64,000 nucleotides of DNA from contig NZ_JACSYA010000016.1 in the NCBI RefSeq assembly GCF_029870285.1, positions 52,029 through 116,028 of the forward strand, written 5' to 3'. Of this stretch, positions 18,782 to 27,200 are shown one piece after another. The stretch comes from Delftia sp. PS-11 (GTDB taxonomy: Bacteria; Pseudomonadota; Gammaproteobacteria; Burkholderiales; Burkholderiaceae_C). The position numbers were made by a program, and so were the translations under genes. Numbering within the stretch: position 1 is the first letter of the stretch; every line of letters begins with the position of its first letter. The notes under the pieces are model-generated. The model did not search any database and had not been told where the DNA came from. It worked only from the letters and a program-made list of their open reading frames with translations.

Positions 18782-19326
18782 TGAACGGCCCGCCGCAATA
18801 GCAATTGCGCGCACTCTCTCGCTCTTTTGGGCGTGCCCTCAGTGGGCGTCCAAACAGACAGCTCCTCATCAGGCAGACCCATCGACAGAAACTCCAGAAA
18901 CGTCTGCTCCAGCGGATTCCAGCGGATGCGCGGCCTCAATCCATCCTTGCTCCAGTCAATGCAGGCATGCAGAAACGATTGCCGCAGAATGCCGCACACG
19001 ATGTCGTGCCATGTGTTCTCGCGCCACTCCATTGTCTTGCTTGCGCCATCGGGCTGGTCAATGACGTGCTGCAGCAGCATTTGGCGCACACACAGCACTG
19101 GATCAGCGTCATCCTCCAAATGCCGCTCCAGCCCCTCAAAACGCCCCAGCCAGCTCAGCAGCAGCGCGGCTCGACTCTCCAGCCCCAATTGCTGCAGCGA
19201 CTCCACAATGGTGTAGATGGCACATCCGCGGTCCATGGGATCACGGCCCAGGTAAGGGTGATCTTGCGACGCTTGCACTGGGGCATGCTGGCTGCGCAGC
19301 GAGGGGGTGCGGTCCTGTTCTTCCAT
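18778..19326 (-). CDS. Conserved hypothetical protein upstream of the relaxase
   Basis: 182 residues, no signal peptide or membrane helix, and acidic and Trp-containing (WHDIVCGILRQSFLHACIDW). It ends in ATGA overlap with traI, so the two are translated together. I do not recognise a family. The position suggests a relaxosome accessory or regulator, which is inference only. Confidence 0.75.
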   Translation of the reverse strand: MEEQDRTPSLRSQHAPVQASQDHPYLGRDPMDRGCAIYTIVESLQQLGLESRAALLLSWLGRFEGLERHLEDDADPVLCVRQMLLQHVIDQPDGASKTMEWRENTWHDIVCGILRQSFLHACIDWSKDGLRPRIRWNPLEQTFLEFLSMGLPDEELSVWTPTEGTPKRARECAQLLLRRAVQ

Positions 19327-19510
19327 GGGCGCGGACGGTACAGGTCTGCGTGCAACATGTCAGCCCGAAACCGATTTTTTGAAGTTGACGGTTTTCGCTT
19401 GAAATGCGCCAATGAATCTGCTAAGCAATTCAAGACGTGCCAGGAATGTAAGAAGACTGTTGCAGTTGCAACGCTCACACTGAGGCATCTTGCGTTGGGC
19501 TCTGGTATCC

Positions 19511-19546
19511 CGGCTTTGCAGCACAGCCCCCTGTGCTGCAAAGCCG
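19511..19546. repeat. Perfect 16-bp inverted repeat with 4-nt loop
   Basis: The arm CGGCTTTGCAGCACAG (19511-19526) pairs exactly with 19531-19546 around CCCC. No T-run follows, so it is a stronger candidate for a protein-binding or oriT cruciform than for a terminator. Confidence 0.85.
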
Positions 19547-19590
19547 CCCGTTCCCTGTAATAACCCTTTGCCCGTCCCGGTAAATCCTTT

Positions 19591-19621
19591 GCGCATGCTC
19601 CGAACTTTGAGGAGCATGCGC
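19591..19621. repeat. Perfect 11-bp inverted repeat
   Basis: The arms GCGCATGCTCC and GGAGCATGCGC surround a 9-nt loop. It is flanked on both sides by related CCGGTAAA...CCTTTG words, giving a symmetric repeat cluster. Confidence 0.85.
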
Positions 19622-19740
19622 GCCCTTTGGATTGGGCCTGTAGTCCGGTAAAAGCCCTTTGCCCGTAGCAAGCGCCCCTGCGCTTGCCTGCCTTTGCAGA
19701 TCATTTCAATCACAGGCCATTTCTATTCCTGTTTGTCAAG

Positions 19741-19774
19741 CGAAAACCGGTTGGTCTATACCTGACGGTTTTCG
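19741..19774. promoter_or_regulatory. 34-bp dyad element, copy 1 (operator or oriT-type site)
   Basis: CGAAAACCG, a 16-bp spacer and CGGTTTTCG. The same 34 bp, with the spacer in inverse orientation but the same GTCAAG left flank, lies at 49798-49831 before the second conjugation operon. A half-site occurs at 19389-19402. The shared position upstream of both operons argues for a common regulator or relaxosome protein. Confidence 0.7.
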
Positions 19775-19800
19775 GTGGCGCGATAGTGGCCAAAAAATGA

Positions 19801-19848
19801 CCATGCCGCCTGGCGGACGCAAATGCGTCTTTCCCCCAGGCCGCATGG
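19801..19848 (+). promoter_or_regulatory. Nested leader hairpin before the first tra operon
   Basis: The outer arms CCATGCCGCCTGG (19801-19813) and 19836-19848 pair with one mismatch. The inner stem GACGC-AAAT-GCGTC is followed by TTTC. It lies 65 bp before the pilL-like start and could attenuate the operon. Confidence 0.45.
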
Positions 19849-19912
19849 CATTTCTTCATGGTTCTTCGCAGCCATGCCGGTCTGGGATTTCTTTATGGAG
19901 TCCCTCTCGCTC

Positions 19913-20419
19913 ATGAACCGGCACATGCCTCGATTCCTGATGGCCGCCAGCCTGGCACTGCTGGCCCCATGCCATGCGTCCACGCTGGTCGATGGCAACA
20001 AGCGCCTGATGATCAACCGCTACACCACCGCCGAGGCCCAGCCGCAGCAAGGCCTTGCCGAGCCTCTGGCCCTGGTGGCGCAGATCACGTTTCCCCGCGA
20101 GCAAGTCGCCACCGTGGGCGAGGCCATTGACTACACGCTGCTGCGCACGGGCTACGCCCTGGTCGATCAACAGGCCCTGCCCCCTGATGCCAAGCGCTTT
20201 CTGGGCCTGCCCCTGCCCGAGGCCCAGCGCACGCTGGGGCCTTACTCCATCCAGGACATGCTCGCCGTGCTGGTGGGCAAAGCCTGGTCCTGGCACACAG
20301 ACCATGTTTCGCGCCGGGTGTGGTTCACGCTGGCAAGCAGCCAGGCGCCCCGGCGCCTGCAGCCCATCGTGTCTCCCCAGCCTGCACAGCAGACCGGCGC
20401 CAAGCCGGCCAAGGAGTGA
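19913..20419 (+). CDS. pilL: PilL-like ICE protein (TIGR03748-type)
   Basis: 168 residues from MNRHMPRF, with a signal peptide (MAASLALLAPCHA). The mature protein has an RYTTAEAQPQQG start and the segment ITFPREQVATVGEAIDYTLL, then PYSIQDMLAVLVGKAW. These match the N-terminal PilL domain found at the head of PFGI-1-type transfer operons. It is probably periplasmic or outer-membrane associated. An alternative ATG at 19895 would add six residues. It is the first gene of the plus-strand operon. Confidence 0.8.
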   Translation: MNRHMPRFLMAASLALLAPCHASTLVDGNKRLMINRYTTAEAQPQQGLAEPLALVAQITFPREQVATVGEAIDYTLLRTGYALVDQQALPPDAKRFLGLPLPEAQRTLGPYSIQDMLAVLVGKAWSWHTDHVSRRVWFTLASSQAPRRLQPIVSPQPAQQTGAKPAKE

Positions 20420-20421
20420 GT

Positions 20422-21657
20422 ATGTCCGACGAAAAAATCGCCCAGGACCACGAGACTCGTGCTGCCCCCCCAGACAGCAGCCTGCCCATGCATGGCGTTG
20501 ATGTGCCGCCAGTGCGCGTGCATGAGCCCGTGCTGGAGCCGCACGACTGGATGGATGAGCTCGACACCAATGCCGGCAGCATGGGGCGTCCTGCCGTGCC
20601 TCCGGCACCACCGCCGCCGCCACCCAAAAAGCGCATGCGCTGGTGGCCCCTGGGCAAGTCGCCAAAGGCCGATGTGCCACTGGGCCGGTCTGAAGACGAA
20701 GGCACGCCAGCTGGCGTCAAGCGCAGCATGCCGCTCAAGCCCCTGCTTTATGCCAGCTTGTGCGGCATTGCCGTCCTGGGCTATCTGCAGTACGGCCCGC
20801 GCATGGACAAGGCCCAGGATCTGCTGGGTACCACCTTGCCCTCTGTGGAGCCGACAGGCCCCACAGACCCCGACCTGATCACGCCGGCCATCGACCCGCG
20901 CCTGGGCGGGCCGGATGCCCTGGCTTTGGGGCCTGCGCCGGACGAAGCACGCCAGGAGCAAGAAGTCGTGCAGTTGCCCCAGGCCGGTGCTGAGCCTGCC
21001 GTGGCCACCCCGCAGCTGCAGGCCATAGAGCCGACGCAGGCACAGGTGTCTGCGCCTGCACGCACCGCTGCACCGATGCAGGAGCCGCAGAGCGCAGCCA
21101 GTGCGCAGATGGCGCCTGCAGCAGGGACCGAAGCGCTGGATGCCCGCATGCAGCGCATGGAGAAACTGATGCTGGAGCTGTCGCAGCAGCTGGCACAGAT
21201 GAAGACCCAGCAAGTGCCTGCAGCCGCTCCTGCCACCTCGCAGCGCTCTGCTGTGCAGCCCGCACCCATGCCCCAGGCCGAGCCTTCCGTGGCGCCACAA
21301 CGCACGCTGGTGCATGCCGAACCTGTGAGGGTGCCTGCCGCCAGGCCTGCGCCAGTGCAGCGCGTGGCCAAGGTGCAGCAGCCGGCAGCCAAGCCCAAAG
21401 CCGCCGAGGCCGCAGAAGACAAGCCCGCCAAGCCTGTGGCACTGGGCCCGCAGCTGGTGGCAGTGGACATGTGGAATGGCGAGCCATCGGTGGTGGTGAC
21501 CTCGGGCCAGCCCGGCGACAAGCGCATGCGTGTGCTGCGTCCCGGCGATGTGGTCAACGGCATGGCGCTGCGCTCTGCAGATCCTGTGTCACGCACGGCC
21601 ACGTTCGTGGCGCCTGGCAGCCAGGGCCTGACGCTTTCTGTGAATCAAGGAGGCTGA
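20422..21657 (+). CDS. ICE membrane-anchored Pro/Ala-rich periplasmic protein
   Basis: 411 residues. A cytoplasmic Pro-rich N-terminus (PPAPPPPPPKKRMRWW) leads to one transmembrane helix (ASLCGIAVLGYLQYG, about residue 112). Then come a low-complexity Ala/Pro/Gln region, a short coiled coil (ALDARMQRMEKLMLELSQQL) and a folded C-terminal domain (LVAVDMWNGEPSVVVT). The layout resembles inner-membrane pilus or VirB10-like tethers, but I cannot name a family. The start is 2 bp after the PilL stop. Confidence 0.75.
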   Translation: MSDEKIAQDHETRAAPPDSSLPMHGVDVPPVRVHEPVLEPHDWMDELDTNAGSMGRPAVPPAPPPPPPKKRMRWWPLGKSPKADVPLGRSEDEGTPAGVKRSMPLKPLLYASLCGIAVLGYLQYGPRMDKAQDLLGTTLPSVEPTGPTDPDLITPAIDPRLGGPDALALGPAPDEARQEQEVVQLPQAGAEPAVATPQLQAIEPTQAQVSAPARTAAPMQEPQSAASAQMAPAAGTEALDARMQRMEKLMLELSQQLAQMKTQQVPAAAPATSQRSAVQPAPMPQAEPSVAPQRTLVHAEPVRVPAARPAPVQRVAKVQQPAAKPKAAEAAEDKPAKPVALGPQLVAVDMWNGEPSVVVTSGQPGDKRMRVLRPGDVVNGMALRSADPVSRTATFVAPGSQGLTLSVNQGG

Positions 21658-21661
21658 GCTC

Positions 21662-22201
21662 ATGAAGCCTGTTCTGCCCATCGTCATCGTGCTGGCCGCA
21701 GCGCTCCAGCCGGCCATGGCCCAGGTGCGCGCAACGCAGACCGTGGAGGCCAGCTCCACAGCGGCCACCTCTGCGCAGGCCCGCGCCCAGCAAGACGACA
21801 CCGAGCGCCAGATCCAGCAGATGTGGGGCCTGAGCCAGGAGGAGATGCGCCGCGCCAAGATCCTGGCACAGGGGCCTCGGGCGAATTTCTCCGTAGAGCG
21901 GATTTCTCCGCTGGAAATCCTGGGCATCCATGCCCGCTCTGACGCAGAGCGCCGCCAGTACGCCGAGCGCCTGGCGCGCATCTTCCATGCCGATGTGGAG
22001 CGCAGCATCGCATGGGACCGCGAGATGCAGGCCGCCATGGCGCGCCTGTACCCCAACGAGCCCATGGTCAGCTATGCAGGATTGCCCAAGGTGCAGACCT
22101 CGGTCGGCGCCGCCGACATGAACAACATCCCGCGCACGCAGATCATCGAAACGCCTGCGACGCCCTCTACTGCCACAGGGCGGGGAGCCGCACGCAAATG
22201 A
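21662..22201 (+). CDS. Integrating conjugative element protein, TIGR03759-like (PFL_4693 type)
   Basis: 179 residues with a signal peptide (MKPVLPIVIVLAAALQPAMA). The family block MWGLSQEEMRRAKILAQGPR, followed by ISPLEILGIHARSDAERRQYAE, is characteristic of this exported ICE family. The function is unknown; it is periplasmic and sits in the mating-apparatus operon. A GGAGGC Shine-Dalgarno overlaps the end of the previous gene. Confidence 0.85.
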   Translation: MKPVLPIVIVLAAALQPAMAQVRATQTVEASSTAATSAQARAQQDDTERQIQQMWGLSQEEMRRAKILAQGPRANFSVERISPLEILGIHARSDAERRQYAERLARIFHADVERSIAWDREMQAAMARLYPNEPMVSYAGLPKVQTSVGAADMNNIPRTQIIETPATPSTATGRGAARK

Positions 22202-22767
22202 ATCTGCAGCTGCACATCCTGATCGCTGCAGCCATGCTGGCCAGCCCTGTTTTTGCGCAGCCAGGCCTGCCGCTGGAGCAGCCTCCCGAGGTCATCCACG
22301 ACAGCGGGCGCAGCGTGCCGCTGGCCCCGTATGTGGCCCAGCTCGTGGGCGATGCAGATGATCCGGGCGTGTTGGATGGCATGCGCTTTCCGTTCGGCGC
22401 CGGGCGGCTGCGCTCTGGCGTGCTGGCCCAGGAAGGGGTCCAGGTCTTCGATCCCACCTGGTTGACCCAGCCCATGTTTGTGCTGGCTGCTGATGAACTG
22501 TCCATGCGTTGGCTGGCCTTCAACCATGACAAGCTGGTGCAGCTGCAGGCCGTTGGCATTGTGGTCCAGGCCGGCAGTCCCGTCGCATTCAAGGCCCTGC
22601 AGCGCATGGCCGCGCCGCTGCGTTTGGCGCCCGAGACCGGCTCCTGGTTGTCACAGCGGCTGGTGCAGGCGGGTGCCGGCGTCTATCCCGTCCTGGTGCA
22701 TTCCACGGGCAAAGCACACCAGATCCTGTTCCAGATGTTCCAGGAAAAACGGGAGGCTTCCCAATGA
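22198..22767 (+). CDS. Integrating conjugative element protein, TIGR03765-like (PFL_4695 type)
   Basis: 189 residues from the ATG at 22198, which overlaps the previous stop (ATGA). A signal peptide (LIAAAMLASPVFAQ) is followed by VIHDSGRSVPLAPYV and FDPTWLTQPMFVLAADELS, recognisable family segments. It is exported. The function is unknown but it is conserved next to TraD in this ICE class. Confidence 0.85.
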   Translation: MNLQLHILIAAAMLASPVFAQPGLPLEQPPEVIHDSGRSVPLAPYVAQLVGDADDPGVLDGMRFPFGAGRLRSGVLAQEGVQVFDPTWLTQPMFVLAADELSMRWLAFNHDKLVQLQAVGIVVQAGSPVAFKALQRMAAPLRLAPETGSWLSQRLVQAGAGVYPVLVHSTGKAHQILFQMFQEKREASQ

Positions 22768-22865
22768 AGTGGTGCATCTTGGAACGCTTTGGAACGCAGC
22801 GAACCGCAAAAATGTTCCAGGCCGGATGTGCCGCCGCGCTGCTGATGGGAGGCCGCCATGAGTGA
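22764..22865 (+). CDS. Possible 33-residue linker ORF between the PFL_4695-type gene and traD
   Basis: The ATG at 22764 overlaps the upstream stop (ATGA). The frame ends at 22865, just inside traD, so it would couple translation across an otherwise untranslated 90-bp gap. The product (MKWCILERFGTQRTAKMF...) has no recognisable family. It is reported because of the coupling geometry, not because of conservation. Confidence 0.25.
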   Translation: MKWCILERFGTQRTAKMFQAGCAAALLMGGRHE

Positions 22866-25116
22866 CGGCGTGATGGAGGGCCTGCTGCGCCCGCCCGTCG
22901 AGGCATGGAGTGCTGGCACAGCTTTCGGTATTGCCGGTGTCGCTGCTGCAGCGCCATGGGCCTTGATGATGCCCCATTCTCTGGGGGCCATCACGGCAGC
23001 CATCGCAGCCGGGTTCGGCGCCAAGCGGGCACGCGAGGCCTATGCGGTCTATGCCTACCAGCGCGGGCTCAAGTTCACCAAGATGACCCGTGTGGCACCC
23101 CACAAGCTGCCCGTCACCCGTGAGCATCTGTACCTGGGCCAGGGCTTTGAGTGGACCCAGCTGCACACGCAGCGCAAGCTGGACACGCAGGCCGTCAAGG
23201 TGCGCGAGTATGTGCGGGCAACGCCCATGGAGATGCGGCTGGCCAGGGCCGGCGAGCGCCTGCGCCAGTGGACCGAATCGAAGGCCGGCCTGACGGGCGC
23301 GATCGTGCGCCTGGCTGTTGATGCGGGAGGTCCGTCCAATCCGTTCGCTTCAGGCGTGGATCTGGGCGGCTCGCCCATCATCCACGGCGTGGGCGTGCAA
23401 AAAGAGGTGCCTGTGGTGCTGCGCCAGGGCTCTCGCAACGGCCACATGTTGGTCCTGGGCACGACGCGCGTGGGCAAGACGCGGCTTTTGGAGCTGCTTT
23501 GCACCCAGGACATCCATGCGGGCCACGTCACCATCGTGATCGACCCCAAGGGCGATGCCGAGCTCATGCTGCGCATGCATGCCGAGGCGCGCCGTGCGGG
23601 CCGTGAAAACAGCTTCTACCTGTTCCACCTGGGCTATCCCGAGATCAGCGCCCGCTACAACGGCATCGGCAATTTTTCGCGCATCACGGAAGTCGCTGGT
23701 CGCACTACAGGCGCCCTGCCCGCTTCGGGCAACAGCGCTGCCTTCAAAGAATTCTCCTGGCGCTTCACGAACATCGTGGCGCAGGCCCAGGTGGCTCTGG
23801 GCCGGATTCCGACCTACGAGAGCTTGCTCAAGGACGTGACCGGCATCGATCCATTGTTCATCGACTACGCCAACATGTTCTACCGCAAGCAGGCCGCCGA
23901 GGGGCGCTTTGCGCACTACCAGGCGCGCCTTGATGAACTGCAGAAGGTGGTCGGCACCAAGGGGGGGCCACCCGTGCCCCGCTCCCTGCAGGACCGCTCG
24001 CCCGAACTGGTGGCCATGTTCCTATGGATCAAGGAATCGCGCGTGGATGACAAGGTGCTGCTGGGCCTGGCTGCAGCCTTCAGCTACGAGCGCTCGTTCT
24101 ACGAAAAAATCATTGCTTCGCTCGGCCCGTTCCTGGAGAAACTCACCTCGGGCGCCGTGGGCAAGCTCATCTCGCCCGACTACTTCGACCCCGAGGACAA
24201 GCGCCCGATCTTCGACTGGATGACGGTGTTTCGCCAGGGCGGCATCGTCTATGCCGGGCTGGATGCACTGTCCGACTCGGTGGTGTCTTCGGCAGTGGGC
24301 AACTCCATGCTCTCGGATCTGGTGTCCGTGGGCGGCAAGCTCTACAAGACCGGGCTCGATCCGCACAGCACGGACGGCAAGATCCGGCTGCCCAAGGTCT
24401 GCTGCCACTTCGATGAGGTCAATGAGATCGCCGGTCCCGAGTTCGTGCCCATGGTCAACAAGCTGGGCGGTTCGGGATTCCAGATCACGGCCTACACCCA
24501 GTCGGTGTTCGACATCGAAGCCAAGGTCGGCGACAAGGCCAAGGCCGGCCAGATCCTGGACAACTTCAACCACCTGGTGATGCTGCGCGTGCGCTCGGAG
24601 GCCACGGCCAGCCTGCTGACCAATCAGGTGCCCCAGGTCAATGTGACCCATTTGACCCCGGTCTCTGGCGTGTCGGATACGGCGGCCACGGGCAATGGCG
24701 TGGACTTCACCAGCCGCAATGACGACATCGCCACCACCACCAAGGTGCCGCTGATCGAGCCGGCAGACATTCTGGAGTTGCCCCAGGGCCAGGCCTTCGC
24801 GCTGCTGGAGGGCAATCGCCGCTTCAAGATCCGCATCCCGCTGGCAGATACCAAGGACGACCCGTTCATCCCGAAATCACTGCGCGCGGTGGCAGAGGAT
24901 ATGAAGCGCCGCTACCGCACCAGCGAGACCTGGGCGCAGGAGACCGACTGGCTGGGCAGTCAGCACCTGGGCACGGGCAGCGAGCTGATCAACATGGGGC
25001 TGGCAGACGGTGGCTCCGAGGGTGGCAGTGACGACGAGTACACAGCGGTCTCGGGCAGCCAGGGATCGGCCCTGCGCAGCACGGCGGTCGTGGACTCCAT
25101 CGTGGGGCATCGCTGA
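22858..25116 (+). CDS. traD: Type IV coupling protein TraD (SXT/TOL subfamily)
   Basis: 752 residues. N-terminal hydrophobic segments (about 20-60) anchor it in the inner membrane. Walker A is GTTRVGKTR (about residues 200-208), followed by VIDPKGDAELMLRM, and Walker B is CHFDEVNEIAGPEF (about 516). FQITAYTQSVFDIEAKVGDK comes near the end, before a Gly/Ser-rich tail. It is a hexameric ATPase linking the TraI relaxosome to the secretion channel. Sequence style and operon position fit TIGR03743. Its stop overlaps the next gene by one base. Confidence 0.96.
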   Translation: MSDGVMEGLLRPPVEAWSAGTAFGIAGVAAAAPWALMMPHSLGAITAAIAAGFGAKRAREAYAVYAYQRGLKFTKMTRVAPHKLPVTREHLYLGQGFEWTQLHTQRKLDTQAVKVREYVRATPMEMRLARAGERLRQWTESKAGLTGAIVRLAVDAGGPSNPFASGVDLGGSPIIHGVGVQKEVPVVLRQGSRNGHMLVLGTTRVGKTRLLELLCTQDIHAGHVTIVIDPKGDAELMLRMHAEARRAGRENSFYLFHLGYPEISARYNGIGNFSRITEVAGRTTGALPASGNSAAFKEFSWRFTNIVAQAQVALGRIPTYESLLKDVTGIDPLFIDYANMFYRKQAAEGRFAHYQARLDELQKVVGTKGGPPVPRSLQDRSPELVAMFLWIKESRVDDKVLLGLAAAFSYERSFYEKIIASLGPFLEKLTSGAVGKLISPDYFDPEDKRPIFDWMTVFRQGGIVYAGLDALSDSVVSSAVGNSMLSDLVSVGGKLYKTGLDPHSTDGKIRLPKVCCHFDEVNEIAGPEFVPMVNKLGGSGFQITAYTQSVFDIEAKVGDKAKAGQILDNFNHLVMLRVRSEATASLLTNQVPQVNVTHLTPVSGVSDTAATGNGVDFTSRNDDIATTTKVPLIEPADILELPQGQAFALLEGNRRFKIRIPLADTKDDPFIPKSLRAVAEDMKRRYRTSETWAQETDWLGSQHLGTGSELINMGLADGGSEGGSDDEYTAVSGSQGSALRSTAVVDSIVGHR

Positions 25117-25868
25117 TGGCTACCGCACAGCGCGCTCCCGCCAAGGCCGAGACCATCGGCCCGGTCGATCTGGTCATCAAGATCGCATTCGGCCTGGTCG
25201 GCATCACGCTGACCTCCTGGTTCGTGGGCATGGCCATCGAGGTCGGGGGCTCCATGTTCTTATGGCGTGGCCAGGGCATCCCGCACGCCCAATCCGTGGT
25301 CCAGCAGGATCTGGAGTACATCGCCGCTGCGCCGCGCAGCCTGCTGGTGCCCGACACCGTGGGCTTCTCGCTGGAACTGCTGGGCTACATCCGCTGGCCC
25401 TACGAGAAGTTTGGCGTGATCCGCTGGTACCAGAAGGCCCGTGCGCCTGGCGCCGAGTCTGCGCATTCCAACCTGGCGCCGGCATTCCAGGGGCTGGGTC
25501 GCATCACGGCCAAAGCCAGCGTGCTGCTCAGCGAATGGGCCGTGATCAGCATGCTGGTGGCACAGGACGTGGTGCTGCGCCTGAGCATCGCTGCCTACGC
25601 CATGCCGGCGTTTGTGCTGGCCTGCCTCATGGGCGTGATCGACGGACTGGTGCGCCGTGACCGGCGCCGCTGGGTCGGTGGGCGCGAATCCTCATTCGTG
25701 TACCACCACAGCAAGCGCTATACGCACTGGGCGCTCACCGGGGGCTTCAGCTTGTACCTGGCCTGGCCCTTCCCTGGCTTCAACCCCGCCTACATGGTGC
25801 TGGTCTTCACCGTCCTGGTGGCGGCTTCGCTATCGACCACGGTGGGCGCATTCAAGAAATACGCATGA
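25116..25868 (+). CDS. ICE inner-membrane protein, TIGR03747/DUF4400-like
   Basis: 250 residues with about four membrane helices: VIKIAFGLVGITLTSWFVGM near the start, AAYAMPAFVLACLMGVIDGL, and two near the C-terminus. The family blocks DGLVRRDRRRWVGGRESSFV and YHHSKRY are visible. It is always found directly after TraD in this ICE class. It presumably supports coupling-protein function; mechanism unknown. Confidence 0.88.
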   Translation: MATAQRAPAKAETIGPVDLVIKIAFGLVGITLTSWFVGMAIEVGGSMFLWRGQGIPHAQSVVQQDLEYIAAAPRSLLVPDTVGFSLELLGYIRWPYEKFGVIRWYQKARAPGAESAHSNLAPAFQGLGRITAKASVLLSEWAVISMLVAQDVVLRLSIAAYAMPAFVLACLMGVIDGLVRRDRRRWVGGRESSFVYHHSKRYTHWALTGGFSLYLAWPFPGFNPAYMVLVFTVLVAASLSTTVGAFKKYA

Positions 25869-25878
25869 GGGCACGGGA

Positions 25879-26193
25879 ATGAACCAGATTTTTGATGAAT
25901 TTGCCTGGAGGGCTGTGTGCAGGCAATCCATGGATAGAGCAATACAAGGCACTGGCCAATCGGAAACTTTGTTTGCCATCAATTTTCATGGCGAAATAAG
26001 CCGGCAGATTAAAAAAATTTCATTCTTGCATCAAGATGTCGCAATAAAAATTGCCCGTGAATTTGGGTATCTCAATAAAGACGAACTGGAGGGTGACGCA
26101 CGGTGGAATGCCGAGAATGGTTATTGCTCGCATGGCATCGAATTCAATCACTGTCCAGTTGGTTGCGAAACCGATGATGAATGTGGTTGCTGA
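25879..26193 (+). CDS. Small Cys-rich hypothetical protein inserted in the tra operon
   Basis: 104 residues, no signal peptide. The C-terminus carries a Cys/His cluster (GYCSHGIEFNHCPVGC, ending ECGC) that could bind zinc. Base composition is distinctly more A+T-rich than the neighbouring tra genes, and the family is not one of the standard ICE modules. It has a weak ribosome site (GGGA) 10 bp after the previous stop. It looks like a late insertion that kept the operon intact. Confidence 0.6.
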   Translation: MNQIFDEFAWRAVCRQSMDRAIQGTGQSETLFAINFHGEISRQIKKISFLHQDVAIKIAREFGYLNKDELEGDARWNAENGYCSHGIEFNHCPVGCETDDECGC

Positions 26194-26228
26194 AGTTAAT
26201 GAATACGCATGACAGGAGAAAATATTCC

Positions 26229-26540
26229 ATGAAGAAAGTACACAGAGTTTTTGCAGTTTTTACGATCAGCCTGCTGGCAACGACTGCATCGGCCTGGGCC
26301 GCTGTGGCCGATGACGACCTCGAACGTGAGCGCCTGGCGCGTATCGCCAGCGAGATTGAACAAGTCCAGGCGCTGGTGTCTCAGGCCGAACAAAGCGCAC
26401 CCACGGGCCAGCGCGTGAAGTTCCGCTATGACTGGTTGCAGCGTGATCTGGAAATGCTGCGTCAGGGCATTACCAGCCACATCGACTCGCCCCGCCAGCC
26501 GCGCCCTGTGACACCACTGCGCGGTGATTACCGTCAATAA
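26229..26540 (+). CDS. RAQPRD-family ICE protein (TIGR01690)
   Basis: 103 residues with a signal peptide (FTISLLATTASAWA). A helical mature part follows (LARIASEIEQVQALVSQAEQ, then RVKFRYDWLQRDLEMLRQGI). The C-terminal motif that names the family reads PRQPRPVTPLRGDYRQ here. It is a periplasmic component of the mating apparatus, function unknown. A Shine-Dalgarno (AGGAGA) precedes the ATG at 26229. Confidence 0.88.
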   Translation: MKKVHRVFAVFTISLLATTASAWAAVADDDLERERLARIASEIEQVQALVSQAEQSAPTGQRVKFRYDWLQRDLEMLRQGITSHIDSPRQPRPVTPLRGDYRQ

Positions 26541-26556
26541 ACGCCTGGAGTCTGCT

Positions 26557-26793
26557 TTGCTCGATGCAATGAAATCTGGCTTTATGGACGCATCGGGCGT
26601 TGATCCGGCACGCATGAAGACCATTATTGCTGCAATGGTTTTTGCAGTCATTTTCATGATTGGTGCATGGATCGGCAAACAGATTCTTGAGGCATATGGC
26701 GCTGGCGAAATGAATCAAAGTGAATTAACCAGGCTGATCATTTCCATCTTGGTTATCTTTTTGATTGTCTTGGTTTTCTTGGGATGGTTCTAA
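26557..26793 (+). CDS. Small ICE membrane protein, TIGR03758/DUF3262-like
   Basis: 78 residues. I chose the TTG at 26557 because GGAG lies six bases upstream. The GTG at 26524 and the ATG at 26569 lack such a site. The family word ASGVDPARMKTII is followed by two membrane helices (AAMVFAVIFMIGAWIG and IISILVIFLIVLVFLG). Small two-helix proteins at this place resemble TraA/TrbC-type pilin-like or channel subunits. Confidence 0.78.
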   Translation: MLDAMKSGFMDASGVDPARMKTIIAAMVFAVIFMIGAWIGKQILEAYGAGEMNQSELTRLIISILVIFLIVLVFLGWF

Positions 26794-26810
26794 CTTTAAA
26801 AGGTTTCAGC

Positions 26811-27200
26811 ATGAAAAAAATCACACATCGCATCTCTTGCGCTTCGACTGCAATCTCTTCTGTTTTCCTGTGGGCCTGCTCTGCTGCCGTCACCAGCGCG
26901 CAAGCGGCGCTCCCTAAAATGCCCACGCCCACCGGCGGTGGTGTGGGTGGCGCGGCAGTGCAGGAAGGCGACTGGATCGCACTGATGGGCGCTTATTTCA
27001 AGCAGGGCATCGCCATGCTGGGCCTGGTGCTGGCAGCAGCCTCCTTTATCGCCATCGTGATTGGCGCCATGCAGAACTGGAAATCCTACTCGGAGGGCCG
27101 GCTTACGCTGGGCGAGCTCAAGCAGTTCATGGTCGTCGGCGTGATCGTGATTGCGTTCATCGTGCTGATGGTTTCCTATGCCTCTGAGGTGCTGGCTTGA
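26811..27200 (+). CDS. ICE membrane protein, TIGR03745/DUF2976-like
   Basis: 129 residues with an N-terminal export signal (SVFLWACSAAVTSAQA). The mature part has two helices (GIAMLGLVLAAASFIAIVIG and FMVVGVIVIAFIVLMV) around NWKSYSEGRLTLGEL, the family core. It is a probable pilin-like or pore component of the mating channel. Confidence 0.85.
   Translation: MKKITHRISCASTAISSVFLWACSAAVTSAQAALPKMPTPTGGGVGGAAVQEGDWIALMGAYFKQGIAMLGLVLAAASFIAIVIGAMQNWKSYSEGRLTLGELKQFMVVGVIVIAFIVLMVSYASEVLA

Larger units (their letters stand above)
19500..19790. other. Candidate origin of transfer (oriT) between relaxase and transfer operons
   Basis: This divergent 586-bp gene-free interval (19327-19912) contains a 16-bp perfect hairpin, an 11-bp perfect hairpin, repeated CCGGTAAA/CCTTTG words (about 19577 and 19645) and a 34-bp dyad. 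oriT commonly sits beside the relaxase gene in the MobH family. The density of inverted repeats makes it the best oriT candidate in the window. No nic site can be assigned from sequence alone. Confidence 0.5.
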
